From positions 930,001 through 994,000 of the forward strand of contig JAJFZO010000882.1 of assembly GCA_021397835.1 (NCBI GenBank): a DNA stretch of 64,000 nucleotides, read 5' to 3'. Made by a program: the position numbers and the translations under genes. Positions within the stretch are counted from its first letter, which is position 1. Every line of letters starts with the position of its first letter. The stretch comes from Moringa oleifera (lineage: Eukaryota > Streptophyta > Magnoliopsida > Brassicales > Moringaceae). Of this stretch, positions 24,569 to 36,600 are shown piece by piece. The notes beneath the pieces were generated by a model that saw only the letters and a program-made list of their open reading frames with translations, searched no databases and had not been told where the DNA came from.

Positions 24569-25111
24569 TTAGATAAATATCATTTGAAACTCTGAATTTA
24601 ACCATTTCTCTCCAATCAAACACCAACTTTCAAAATATATTCAAACAGACCTTAATTTATTAATTTTATTTAAATTAAACTTTAACTCAAAATAATTATA
24701 AAAATTAATAATTTTTTATTATTAAAAATGACTAAAAACTTCTTAAATAGATTTACATTTTATTTTAATTCTATTCTTTAAATTTGAAATTTTTTTAACT
24801 AACTAACTATTTTTTATAAATTTTTTAAATTTTTAATGGTACAGTTTTTTTTTAAAAAAATTTAATACTTAAAAAATTTTGAATTTTTTTTATGATGATA
24901 GCTTAAATATTTTATTACATTCATAAAAAATTATAAGTTAAAATTTATTATAAAATATTTTTAATTTAAATATTTTTAATATTTAAACTTTTCAATAGGT
25001 TCTATTTTGACAAAATTAAAATACTAAAGTTTGTTTGGATACTTTTTAAAAGTAAATATTTGATTGAAGAGAGAGAGAAAAAATGTTAAAGTTTTAAATG
25101 ATATTTACCTT
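24569..25111. mobile_element. MITE-like element, family 1, copy 3, inserted upstream of ZFWD copy A
   Basis: The left end AGATAAATATCATTTGAAAC is matched by the reverse complement of the right end (AAATGATATTTACCT), with about 90-bp imperfect terminal inverted repeats and a non-coding core in inverted orientation relative to copy 2. The flanks (AGTAATTT before, ATTTTTATGATTAA after) are continuous in copies B (about 31886-31905), C (about 37452) and D (about 45440). These therefore represent empty sites. The element ends about 340 bp before the TATA box of copy A. Confidence 0.8.
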
Positions 25112-25449
25112 AACGATTTTTATGATTAAAATATTACACTACAATATAACACAAAAGATAAAAAACAGATTGCTAGAAAGAAAAAAAATAAAATTTGATT
25201 TTATAATAATAAAATACAAATTTAAAATTATTTTTACAAAAACAAAATATAACCACAAAGGATATAATTTAATTTTTTTAAAATAATTAAATTTTATCTT
25301 CTTTTTTAATTCAAAAAGGATGTTAATCCTGATGGTTGACCTGGTCCCAGTGTGTAAGATAATAATTCTGATAGGTTTTTTTAAATTGAAGATAAAAGGA
25401 TAAAGTTTCCATACCGAAACTTGCGGCTGAGGCAACTCACACCATTGCC

Positions 25450-25458
25450 TATATATAT
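25450..25458 (+). promoter_or_regulatory. TATA box, ZFWD copy A
   Basis: TATATATAT in a conserved context (CACACCATTGCC before, GACCCTCC after). The following leader to the predicted donor at 25596 contains no ATG. Confidence 0.65.
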
Positions 25459-25595
25459 GACCCTCCTGCCACAGCAAAATTCACATCTCATTGCAAAGTT
25501 TCCCGTTTTTGAATCAAGATTCTGCTCTCTCTATCTCTCGTAGCGATCGATCTTCATCTGCTCGTTCTTAGAGTTTTGGCTTCTTCCTATATCAG

Positions 25596-25930
25596 GTTTG
25601 CTTCTTCGAATATATCTGTTTTTTGCCTAGGGTTTCTTGTAATCGTGAATAAGGCACATGAGGTACTTCGCCTTTCTTTTCTGGGCGGCGGATTCAAGGA
25701 TCAAAGATCGATGGTTCTGATCCTGGTCCAAAGCTCTCTCACTTTCTGGTGTATATCATATTCATATTCATGGTTGGAGGATCCTCTTGTGCATAGAATA
25801 AGAGAATTATGGATTTGGATACTCTTGCATTCGGAACTCTTTCAAGGAATTTGGATATTCTCGAGAGACTTTTTTTTGTTTGTATGTGCTGCCAGTTTGC
25901 TAAGTTCGCTTATTCCTTACCTATCTATAG
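25596..25930 (+). other. Predicted 5' leader intron, ZFWD copy A (equivalents in B-D)
   Basis: ATATCAG|GTTTGC opens and CTATCTATAG|TATGGAG closes the intron; both are kept in all four copies. Splicing removes several out-of-frame ATGs and leaves ATGGAGGTCAAG (ATGGAGTTCAAG in B) as the first start codon. No transcript evidence is available. Confidence 0.6.
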
Positions 25931-25931
25931 T

Positions 25932-28033
25932 ATGGAGGTCAAGAGACTGGAAAAATCAGCTTTATCACGATTCAAAAAAGAATGTCCCCATAGAAAGCCC
26001 TTCACAACAAGTGAAAATCAAATAAGGAGGAACCCCAATTATGGCCATAGAAATTCATTGGTTTGGAAAAGGAATGAGTCCCATAATTTACCTAAGGACC
26101 GGCCAAGCAATAGCAAAAACCATACCCATGAGAATTCAGTAGTTTCAACTACTATAGATGGCTCAACAGAGTTGAAAGGCAGCAGTACCTTGAAAGACCA
26201 AGTTAGGGTGTGCCGGTTCTGGCTGTCAGGAAATTGTGTGAAGGGTGATAAATGCGGCTTTTTGCATTCTCGATTTCTTGGGGATGGATTTGTGATGTTG
26301 GCAGAGCTACAAGGACACCTAAAGGTAATTCTTTCCCCTTGCTTTTCGGTCTGTTTTCTTCTTTTACAGTTTGGCCAACATAGGTTTTTCAATCCAAGAT
26401 GTGTTCTGTTATAACATTCTGGTTCTGTATTTCATGAGGTAGAACTTTACTTAATCTATTGGTGAATTTTTATACTTCTAAACAGGCCATTAAGGGTGTT
26501 GCTCTTCCCTCTGGTTCCGATAAACTTTATTCAGCAAGTAGCGATGGAACAGTACGCATCTGGGACTGCCACTCTGGCAAATGCGTCAATGTGATCAATT
26601 TGGGTGCTGAAGTTGGGTGCTTAATAAGTGAAGGTCCATGGTTGTTTGTCGGCATGCCAAACATGGTGAAGGTTGGCATATAGCTCACAATCGTCTATGT
26701 TATTACTAATGAACATGATGATCTTCCATTTGTTTTTAGTTTAAACTTGCGGGGCTTGTTTGTGATATTGCAGGTATGGAACATGCAGACAGCTACTGAA
26801 TTCACTCTTGAAGGACCAATTGGCCAAGTCAATGCAATGACTATTGCCAACGATATGCTGTTTGCTGGAGCACATGTAAGCTGTTAGACTGCATTGCAGA
26901 ATTTTGTTTTTCTAGTTTACCTTTAAAACTTTAAATCTGGATGAGAATGAAGTTTAAATATCTAATTGCGGTTTCTATTGAATAAAAAAATATATCTAAT
27001 TATGTCTTGTTGTTTTAGCTAATAATTTAAAATTGATGGAAAAATTCCTTTTCATAATTTGCATTAATTCTTAAAATGATTTGTCTTCCTCTCTTTCTCT
27101 CTCACCCCTGGCTTGCAGGATGGCACTATCTCAACATGGATATGGAATCCTACAACCAATCAATTTCAGTTGGTTGCTTCATTGAAAGGCCACAGTGGTC
27201 CTGTGGCCTGCTTAATTGGGGGAGGCCAGAAGTTGTACTCGGGTTCGGTCGACCATACCATAAGAGTAAGTTGGTGGTTTCACAAAAAGTTTCTTATTGG
27301 TTTATCCAGACATGTAGATTGGTTACTGTCTGCAAGTATATACCTCATTCTCATCTATATCGCATGTCTCACTTTCCAAATTAGGTGTGGGATATTCATA
27401 CTTTACAATCCGTTGCCACACTAAAGGGACACACTGGTGCTGTGATGTCCGTCATATGTTGGCGTGAGTTCTTGTTTTCATGCTCATTGGACCAAACAAT
27501 AAATGTTTGGAAGGGTACCCAAGGAGGTGGTTTTGAAGTAACCTACACGCACAAGGAGGAGCATGTACGTGGTTTGCATCTGTATACCGTGTTATATGTT
27601 TGTTTTCTCTTTGACATAATCTTTTTTAATTCGTGATGAACTAGTCTACTGTTCTTGTTAGGATAATTGATTAATAGATTAATTCTGTTGATACAGGGTG
27701 TGCTCACACTCTGCGGGGTGCATGATGCAGAAGTGCAACCAATTTTGTTATGCTCTTGCAATGACGGTTGTGTTTATTTATACGACTTACCATCGTGAGT
27801 ATCACTTGAAGCTCACTTAACTTTGGTGAACCAAGTAAATCCTTGTGGCCAGCTGGAGTTAATAGATGTAAACTTTTGTTTATGCCAGATTCCAAAAGAG
27901 GGGCACGATGTTCTCAAAGCGTGAAGTTAGAGTGATTGAGATTGGAGTTAGGGGCCTCTTTTTCACTGGGGATGGAAGTGGCAAGTTGATAGTATGGAAC
28001 CTATTAGGAAAACCCAGTGCAGAGGCTTCATGA
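25932..28033 (+). CDS. ZFWD: CCCH zinc finger / WD40 protein, ZFWD type, array copy A
   Basis: Seven coding exons, all GT-AG: 25932-26324, 26486-26671, 26774-26875, 27119-27265, 27385-27564, 27697-27794 and 27889-28033; 416 residues. One CCCH finger of form C-x7-C-x5-C-x3-H (C94, C102, C108, H112; VCRFWLSGNCVKGDKC) is followed by six or seven WD-type blades, including SDGTVRIWD, DHTIRVWD and a C-terminal FTGDGSGKLIVW. The usual plant ZFWD protein has two CCCH fingers, so the first appears to be lost. The start at 25932 follows a leader intron (donor 25596, acceptor ending 25930) and would be the first ATG of the spliced message. An in-frame ATG at 25809 would add 41 residues if that intron is retained. 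Copy A differs from B-D at several residues, for example KCGFLH against KCRFLH. RNA or protein binding is likely by family; the role is unknown. Confidence 0.85.
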
Positions 28034-28794
28034 GAAAACTGTGCAAATTTTTGTAAATGTTTCCTTGTGCTGTGTATATAGGAATTGTAATTTTCAAAAC
28101 AATTGAAAGTGTTCATAGAAGCTTATATGTCCATGTTGGCTGTATTTTGTTTATTTAATTAATGAATAGCAAACTCAATGCTTTAATCATCTTCCTTCAT
28201 CCAGCATGCCAAACTAAGACATATCTGTACAAAAAAACTTTTTAACAACCAGTCATGCAATTGTACTAGCTTCTTTCTTTCCAGAAAAAAAAAAAGATAG
28301 AAAAAAATTTCAAAAGTTAAATGCTGGAAGTGAGTGAACTGTAAAGTGTCTACAAATTAATGGCATAATATGATCATTTTGAAAAGCTCATGCATTAATA
28401 AGATGTTTTCTGGCAAGTGAATGCCATTTCAGTGCAGCTTCCTCTCCTTTCTGTTACCCTACACAGTATGAGATGAAATGCATAACATGCACAGCCATTG
28501 CTGTGCCCATCACATGAAAAGATAAAAGTTCCAAATTTTGGGTAAAAGTTTTTGACGTTTATTTTATATTTTCAATAAATTTTTTATATTTAAAAAATAG
28601 TGAATTAAATTTTAATTAAAATTAAAATTTAAGTTTATATATTTAAAATTTATGTTATTAAAATTTTAAAAATTCATAAAAATTATATCTTACATCAAAA
28701 TTTATTCAACTTTAAGATTTAAGTCATTTTTGAGATATTTTAATTATGAAAATATCTTTAATTTTTGTAATAATTTAAGATAAAATTTAATGCC
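28034..28794. repeat. ZFWD 3' flank, type A (also downstream of copy D)
   Basis: This block, with the 3' UTR and AT-rich tail, is almost the same as 48394-49160, including the run ATGCCAAACTAAGACATATC. The flanks of B and C are more diverged from it. Homology to the D flank stops near 28793, where a different spacer block starts abruptly. Confidence 0.85.
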
Positions 28795-30720
28795 TACCTC
28801 GTTTGCACCGATAACAACAAATACCAATATGTATGCCTTTAGCCTTACCAATGACAACGTCTGGTTTAAGTACTTCAACTACAAGTAGTATTGATCCACC
28901 TCCAGCACACCATCAGAATCTTAAAGTGGAATACCCTCAGCTTCATGAAATTTCAAAGGTTATAAAGTCAGAATAGTAGCTTCTAAGAAAGTGATATGGT
29001 CAAAGTAAATCAATCATGAATACTCGCAGTCGTATGCTTTTGTTTCAAACAAAAAGTTGTTTGCATCAGGGTGTAACTTATTGTTATGTAAAAAAATTTT
29101 AGTTGTAGAAAATTGTATGCTTTGAAGATAATAACGTTGATTTTGCTTGATAACTTATTGTATGACAGTTGTTTCTCAAAAGATTGTTAATTATTGTATG
29201 AATAGTTTTTTTATTAGGTTATGACTTTACTTTTTTATTGTCATGTGAACAGTTTTGATCATTGATCAAATGAATGAATTTGGGAAGCTTTAATGTTCAA
29301 GATGTTATTTTGGATTATATGAATTTTAGAAAGTATTGTTGTTTAAGATGTTATTTTAGATTGTATGAATTTTTGGTAGTATTACTGTTTAAGATGCAGT
29401 TACAATAAATGAATAAATGAATGAATTATTATTATAAACATATTTGGCAAATATTGCTATGCTTGCTGTTGGACACAACAACTATGCAAAATTTTACTAG
29501 CGAGATTATTTGTGTTAAATACTACTAAATTATATTACTCGTAAAACCTAAAACTCCTTGCCAATAACATTACCAAAACTCAATCTATTACATCATCCAT
29601 TACAAAACAAATTAATGCATTATCTATTAATTAGATTAAAAAACACGAAAATTTAACAAATCAAATTAGTTGCATATATTAACCACTTTTAAAAATAGTG
29701 TAGTTTATGTTTTTACACAACTTTTCTCCCTTACCTCTTCCAATGATGCATATAATCAATACAATACAAGTTATAATCTAATAAATTATAACAAGTCTCC
29801 TATATAATATGATCTTATCTTGTACCATTCATACTTGACATTTTGGTAGCACCTACATTCCATAATTACAAGTAGGAGCATCTTGCCATTGAAAATACTC
29901 ATATAACCCTTGTTTCTATAGCAACATCAAAACAATGTTTGCATCAAAGTAAAATCATAACAAAAAAAAAATTATAATCTAAAGTGCATAACTCATAAGA
30001 AAGGAAACAGAGAAAGTTATAACAACATTTTTAGTCAAATGTCAATATCAATCAATTAACTACTCTTACATAAACTAATTTTTGATTAATTAGCATAATT
30101 TTTATACACATAATGTAAAGAAGATAAAACTAGTACGTTATCCATTATAATACATCATCATCAAAGTAGTTACAAAATTTCCTTTTGAAGCTCATGGTTA
30201 GCATAATCATCGAACCAAAATTAAATCAATCTTTTACAATCAAACTAGCTTACTCATGCAAAAATAATCACACACCCGAGCTCTAGTGATAAAAAACACA
30301 TATCCAAATGCTTCAAATAGTTGAACAAAAAAAGAAAAATGAAATATCTCATTTCACCCATAACTCCAAAATCTTCTCATTGAGTTCCTTGATGTCCACG
30401 AAGTGCATAGTTTAACGCTTAAGTCACATGAACACAGGTCAACATCATTGTGTGAAGATTCACTCTCTACCGTTGACATCGTTGCAATGAAAACCCTAAA
30501 TTTCCTAAACCTGAATTTACTCTTTATTAGAGTTGGTTTAAGGGTAGGGCTTTCATATCTACGTAATCTTCTATTTCAGTTTTGAGGAAAATAATAGTAA
30601 GGAATGTACAATGATGCCTTCGATGTCAACACCTATTCCCAATAATGTTAATTAGATCTTGGTGTGTCAATTTTCGTTACATTGAGGGCTTCAACATCAT
30701 TTTTTAAACATTGACATTTA
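28795..30720. repeat. Spacer block X, copy 1 (paired with 42440-44365)
   Basis: A roughly 1.9-kb non-coding block is shared with the C-D spacer, for example CCTCGTTTGCACCGATAACA against CCTCGTCTATATCAGTAGCA at the start, and a common AGTTGGTTTA... segment near 30529/44170. Shortened versions lie at 37055-37125 and 49660-50060. In the B-C and C-D spacers it follows the MULE SWIM remnant, so it is probably the 3' part of the same old MULE. That link is inference; I see no intact ORF or clear terminal repeat. Confidence 0.65.
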
Positions 30721-32270
30721 ATTTGTCACTCGGATTAAGCATGAGAATTTTATGAAAATTTTTACTCAAAAAAAAAAAGTATAGATTACAATTTGACATG
30801 TTTTAACTCATGACAAGCAAACATGTAAGCATTCACAATTTTTTATAATCTCACAATAATTAACATTATGCAATAATATTTACCAAAATCTAATATACAT
30901 ATAACGTAAATATGTGCAATAAATCAAAACAATTTAAAATTTTGTAAACAAATACAATAAAGGAAAGTATAGAAAAATTGTATAATAATATATTCTAATC
31001 ATGTCCAAAAAATTTTATTTCAAAATTTTAAGATTGCATTTAGTACACGAGATAGAATTAGATTATTATGATGGGATATGATGAGATAAGATCGGATTAA
31101 ATGGGGATTATATTAATACTATGTGTTTGATATGTAACACAAGATAAATTTAAAATTAATCTTGATTTATTTGAAAATATTATGAATTAAAAATAACAAT
31201 CAAATCTAATAGGTAGTATATTGAATAATTATTAATTGATAAACATAATATTTTTTAGATGTTATAACTTTAAAGTAAAGATTATAAATATGAGTAATAA
31301 TTATCAATTTTAAAATTTTATTATCTTTTCACTTTAAAAAATATGATTATGATATAAATTTTATAAATAGGAATAGTAATTATAAATATTTAATCAATAA
31401 TATTAATATTTTAAAAGTAAGTTAGACTAATTTTAAATAATATTTTATTTGAAATAACTTGAAAATTAAAGTAAAGTTTATAAAGAGTTCAGATTATATT
31501 AAACTAACTAATTAATATTAATAATTTTAAATTTTTTATTTAATATTTAAAAATATATTTAGATTAATTTAAAATAAATTTTGTAATTGTATGATGTTAA
31601 TGATATAAAGTAAAATTTAATTTTATGCATTAATACAATCTACTATTTGATGAGATAATTTTATCCTATTAATTCAAGGAGATAAAATATAAAAAGGGAC
31701 ATGAGATAAACTTATCCCAATCCCATCCTTCCACCATACTCGGGATAAAAGTTATCCGTTCCCAATCCAATCCCATACAACAAACATATAAACATATCTT
31801 AAGTATATCCAAAAAAAAAATTAAAATAAATTTTAAGAGTGTAGTATTCAAAAATAAAATCCTTCTGATAGTATAAACAAATATAAAGCAATAATTTTTA
31901 TGATTAAGAAATTACATTAAAATATAACACAAAAAATTTAAAAGCACATTGCTAGAAAGAACACGAAAAAATTTAAATTTTTATTTTATAATAATAAAAT
32001 ACAAATTTAAAATTACTTTTACGAAAACGAAATATAAACACAAAGGATATAATTTAATTTTTTTAAAAAAATTAAATAATATCTTATTTTTTAATTCAAA
32101 AAGGATGTTTTAAAAAATTAAATAATATCTTCTTTTTTAATTCAAAAAGGATGTTAATCTGATGGTTGACCTGGTCCCAGTGATAATAATTCTGATAGGT
32201 TTTTTTAAATTGAAGATAAAAAGATAAAGTTTCAATACCGAAACTTGCGGCTGAAGCAACTCACACCATT
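30721..32270. repeat. AT-rich 5' flank of ZFWD copy B (duplicated at 44366-45800)
   Basis: The stretch matches the 5' flank of copy D nearly base for base from about 31600 on, including the GGGATAA module at about 31695-31755. A short tandem duplication ending in ATTCAAAAAGGATGTT (about 32063-32155) has its counterpart before D at about 45617-45690. No gene is supported. Confidence 0.75.
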
Positions 32271-32273
32271 GCC

Positions 32274-32281
32274 TATATGTA
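32274..32281 (+). promoter_or_regulatory. TATA box, ZFWD copy B (variant)
   Basis: TATATGTA stands at the position held by TATATATAT in copies A and C; copy D has the same variant. Confidence 0.6.
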
Positions 32282-32750
32282 TGACCCTCCTCCCACAGCA
32301 AAATTCACATCTCCTTGCGAAGTTTCTCGTTCTTGAATCAAGATTCTACTCTCTCTATCTCTCGTAGCGATCGATCTTCATCTGCTCGATCTTAGAGTTT
32401 TGGCTTCTTCCTATATCAGGTTTGCTTCTTCGAATGTATCTGTTTTTCTTGTAATCGTGAATAGGGCACATGAGGTACTTCGCCTTTCTTTTCTGGGCGT
32501 CGGATTCAAGGATCAAAGCATTAAGATGGATGGTTCTGATCCTGGTCCAAAGCTCTCTCACTTTCTGGTGTATATCATATTCATATTCGTGTTTGGAGGA
32601 TCTTCTTGTGCATAGAATAAGGGAATTATGGATTTGGATACTCTTGCATTCGGATCTCTTTCAAGGAATTTGGATATTCTCGAGAGACTTTTTTATGTTT
32701 GTATGTGCTGCCAGTTTGCTAAGTTCTCTTATTCCTTACCTATCTATAGT

Positions 32751-34860
32751 ATGGAGTTCAAGAGACTGGAAAAATCAGCTTTATCACCATTCAAAAAAGA
32801 ATGTCCCCATAGAAAACCCTTCACAACAAGTGAAAATCAAATAAGGAGGAACCCCAATTATGGCCACAGAAATTCATTGGTTTGGAGAAGGAATGAGTCC
32901 CATAATTTACATGAGGATCGGCCAAGCAATAGCAAAAACCATATCCACGAGAATTCAGTAGTTTCAACTACCAGAGATGGCTCAACAGAGTTGAAAGGTA
33001 GCAGTACCTTGAAAGACCAAGTTAGGGTGTGCCGGTTCTGGCTGTCAGGAAATTGTGTGAAGGGTGATAAATGCCGCTTTTTGCATTCTCGATTTCTTGG
33101 GGATGGATTTGTGATGTTGGCAGAGCTGCAAGGACACCTAAAGGTAATTCTTTCCTCTTGCTTTTCGGTCTGTTTTCTTCTTTTACAGTTTGGCCAACAT
33201 AAGTTTTTCAATCCGAGATGTGTTCTGTTATAACATTCTGGTTCTGTATTTCATGAGGCAGAACTTTACTTAATCTATTGGTGAATTTTTATACTTCTAA
33301 ACAGGCCATTAAGGGTGTTGCTCTTCCCTCTGGTTCCGATAAACTTTATTCAGCAAGTAGCGATGGAACAGTACGCATCTGGGACTGCCACTCTGGCAAA
33401 TGCGTCAATGTGATCAATTTGGGTGCTGAAGTTGGGTGCTTAATAAGTGAAGGTCCATGGTTGTTTGTCGGCATGCCAAACATGGTGAAGGTTGGCATAT
33501 AGCTCACAATCGTCTATTTTTATTACTGATGAACATAATGATCTTCCATTTGTTTTTAGTTTAAACTTGCGGGGCTTGTTTGTGATATTGCAGGCATGGA
33601 ACATGCAGACAGCTACTGAATTCACTCTTGAAGGACCAATTGGCCAAGTCAATGCAATGACTATTGCCAACGATATGCTGTTTGCTGGAGCACATGTAAG
33701 CTGTTAGACTGCATTGCAGAATTTTGTTTTTCTAGTTTACCTTTAAAAGTTTAAATCTGGATGAGAATGAAGTTTAAATATCTAATTGCGGTTTCTATTG
33801 AATAAAAAAATATATCTAATTATGTCTTGTTGTTTTAGCTAATAATTTGAAATTGATGGAAAAATTCCTTTTCATAATTTGCATTAATTCTTAAAATGAT
33901 TTGTCTTCCTCTCTCTCTCTCTCCCCTGGCTTGCAGGATGGCACTATTTCAACATGGATATGGAATCCTACAACCAATCAATTTCAATTGGTTGCTTCAT
34001 TGAAAGGCCATAGTGGTCCTGTGGCCTGCTTAATTGGGGGAGGCCAGAAGTTGTACTCGGGTTCGGTCGACCATACCATAAGAGTAAGTTGGTGGTTTCA
34101 CAAAAAGTTTTTTATTGGTTCGCCAAGACATGTAGATTGGTTACTGCCATCTTGTTTTCTGTTTGCTGCAAGTATATACCTCATTCTCATCTATATCACA
34201 TGTCTCACTTTCCAAATTAGGTGTGGGATACTCATACCTTACAATCCATTGCAACACTAAAGGGACATACTGATGCTGTGATGTCCGTCATATGTTGGCG
34301 TGAGTTCTTGCTTTCATGCTCATTGGACCAAACAATAAAAGTCTGGAAGGGTACTCAAGGGGGTGGTTTTGAAGTAACCTACACGCACAAGGAGGAGCAT
34401 GTACATCATTATACTGTGTTATATGTTTGTTTTCTCTTTGACATATTCTTTTTTAATGCTTGATGAACTAGCCTGCTGTTCTTGTTAGGATAATTGATTA
34501 ATAGATTAATTCTGTTGATACAGGGTGTGCTCACACTCTGCGGGGTGCATGATGCAGAAGTGAAACCAATTTTGTTATGCTCTTGCAATGACGGTTGTGT
34601 TCATTTATACGACTTACCATCGTGAGTATCACTTGAGGCTCACTTAACTTTGGTGAACCAAGTAAATCCTTGTGTTCAGCTAGAGTTAATAGATATTAAC
34701 TTTTATTTATGCCAGATTCCAAGAGAGGGGCACGATGTTCTCAAAGCGAGAAGTTAGAGTGATTGAGATTGGAACTGGGGGCCTCTTTTTCACTGGGGAT
34801 GGAAGTGGCAAGTTGATAGTATGGAACCTATTAGGAAAACCCAGTGCAGAGGCTTCATGA
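32751..34860 (+). CDS. ZFWD: CCCH zinc finger / WD40 protein, ZFWD type, array copy B
   Basis: Same gene structure as copy A, intact: exons 32751-33143, 33305-33490, 33594-33695, 33937-34083, 34221-34400, 34524-34621 and 34716-34860; 416 residues. The CCCH finger (C94, C102, C108, H112) and all WD blades are kept, with no stop or frameshift. It starts MEFKRLEK where the others have MEVKRLEK, and shows SPFKKECPHRK (others SRF). The last exon has IGTGGLFF where C and D have IGVGGLFF. Its 5' flank and first exons are nearly the same as those of copy D. The leader intron lacks a short block (TTTTTTGCCTAGGG in A and C), a loss shared with D. The alternative in-frame ATG of the retained-intron form is at 32628. 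Confidence 0.85.
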
Positions 34861-35949
34861 GAAAACTGTGCAAATTTTTGTAAATGTTTCCTTGTGCTGT
34901 GTATATAGGAATTGTAATTTTCAAAACAATTGAAAGTGTTCATAGAAGCTTATATGTCCATGTTGGCTGTATTTTGTTTGTTTAATTGATGAATAGCAAA
35001 CTCAATATTTTTATCATCTCTCTTCATCCAGTATGCTAAAGTAAGACACATCTGTACAAAAAAACTTTAAACAGTCAGTCATGCAATTGTACTGGCTTCT
35101 TTCTTTCCAGAGAAAAAGAAAAAAAAAAGATAGAAAAAAAATTTCAAAAGTTAAATGCTGGAAGTGGGTGAACTGTGAAGTGCCTACAAGTTAATGGCAT
35201 AACACCATCATTTTGAAAAGCACATGCAGTAATAATTCGTTTTCTGACAAGTGAATGCCATTTGAGTGCACCTTTCTCTCCTTTTTGTTGCTCGACACGG
35301 TATGAGATGAAAGTTCACCACGCGTAACATGCCCAACCATGTGCTGTGCCCATCACATGAAAAGATAAAGTTCCAAAATTTAGGGTAAAAGTTTTTGATG
35401 TTCAATAAATTTTTTATATTTAAAAAATAATGAGTTAAATTTAATTTAAATTAAAATTATAGTTTAAATAATTATAATATATTTTTTAAATTGATGTTAT
35501 TAAATTTTTAAAAAATTTATAAAAATTAGATCTTATATTAAAAAAATTATTCAAATTTAAAAGATAGATATAAAATAGAGTGAATAATTCATTTAATCAT
35601 TTTTTAGGCATTTTAACAATGAAAAATATCCTTAATTTTTTATAACAATTTAAGCTAAACTTTGATTTACATAAAATTAATAGATTAAGATTTAATTTGT
35701 CATTTTTTGAACACGAGGATTTGATTAATAGTATGTGGTAAATATTACTTATCAAAAAATTAAACAAATTTTTATTGTTGAAATGCCTCAATAATAATTC
35801 ATTTATACCAATTTATACCAAATTGGTAGATCAGAAGTTTGATTATTATTTTATACCAAATTGATAGATCAAAAGTTTGATTATTACTTTTTGAATATGA
35901 GGGATTGATTGACAATATAAGTTAAATATTATGGTTTTACAAAACTTTT
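34861..35949. repeat. ZFWD 3' flank of copy B
   Basis: 3' UTR and AT-rich tail resembling the C flank at 40406-41390. It contains end sequence of MITE-like family 2 near 35715 and 35905. No coding sequence. Confidence 0.7.
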
Positions 35950-36183
35950 ACCTCAAAATATATTATTTCTAAAAGACAAATTTAGCAATTCTCGACAATA
36001 CATTAATAGTTAACACCTCAATCATCCACAGAAAAAAAAAAAAAGTCGCATTAAACACAAATTCATGCAACACAGAGCTATTTTCATGGTGAGCCACGAT
36101 CATCGTCGTCATCATTAGGGCTCTTATCAACCTTAGCCATAGTACAACGGCTGTGTTCTCCTTTACAAGGCCCTGTAAGTTCT
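35950..36183 (-). pseudogene. Decayed 3'-end fragment of the RS2Z gene, spacer copy 1
   Basis: The stretch aligns by eye with the intact RS2Z 3' end at about 50355-50606: TAACACCTCAATCATCCA (intact TAACACCCCAATCATCCA), ATTCATGCAACACAGAGCT, then the coding part with GGGCTCTTATCAACC and GGCCCTGTAAGTTCT. About 20 bases around the former stop are lost and several substitutions have accumulated. Only the end of the last exon and the 3' UTR are present, so it cannot encode an RRM or a functional protein. Homology stops near GTAAGTTCT, where a MULE remnant begins. Confidence 0.85.
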
Positions 36184-36204
36184 AAGGGTGTTAAATAGTT
36201 GAGA

Positions 36205-36600
36205 GATGAGTAGTCTGTGGTTGATATAGCAGTACGTAGTTGTACTTATAATAGGCAGGGACTCAATAGTATATCCTTTGTCCACATGTTATATTTGCCA
36301 TATTCTCTTAAAAAGAAAATCCTGAAAGCAATGTTGACCCATGGTATCATATGTGTTGATATATTAGCTGATATTCTCATTTGATAAATCCTTATAATGG
36401 CCTCAACTTGTGGCCTCATTCATGGTTGGATCCTTTCCAACTACCTGTACTTAAAAGACCTTCAGGAAGACCAAATAAGTAAAAAGGAAGAGATGTTGAT
36501 GGAGTGAGTTTAAGTACCACAAAGATGTCAAGGAAAAACTTGTTAAATACATACAATAAATCCAAACAAAGTAAACCCAATGTAAGGTCATGTAAAGTAC
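36205..36600 (+). pseudogene. MULE transposase C-terminal remnant (SWIM finger), spacer copy 1
   Basis: The frame reads VVDIA-RSC, then (after a frame shift) the region of the SWIM finger, followed further on by LPVLKRPSGRPNK, the typical P-x-x-R-P-x-G-R-P-x-K linker seen after the SWIM finger in Mutator-like transposases. Stops and frameshifts interrupt it. The better-preserved second copy at 41659 makes the identification secure. Confidence 0.75.

Larger units (their letters stand above)
22630..25440. other. Intergenic: MAEA 3' side and AT-rich flank of ZFWD copy A
   Basis: Probable MAEA 3' UTR comes first, followed from about 23700 by very AT-rich DNA. It holds the GGGATAA inverted-repeat module at 24356-24420 and the MITE at 24569-25111. 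No coding exon is supported. Confidence 0.6.

Noticed and set aside
25576..26025. 149-codon open frame over the start of ZFWD copy A (and 124-codon equivalents in B-D)
   Set aside because: Out of frame with the CCCH/WD coding exons and covers the predicted leader intron; it is a by-product of low stop density.
28795..30720. Block X as an independent autonomous transposon
   Set aside because: No intact ORF or convincing terminal inverted repeats; its constant position after the MULE remnant makes it more likely the tail of that element.
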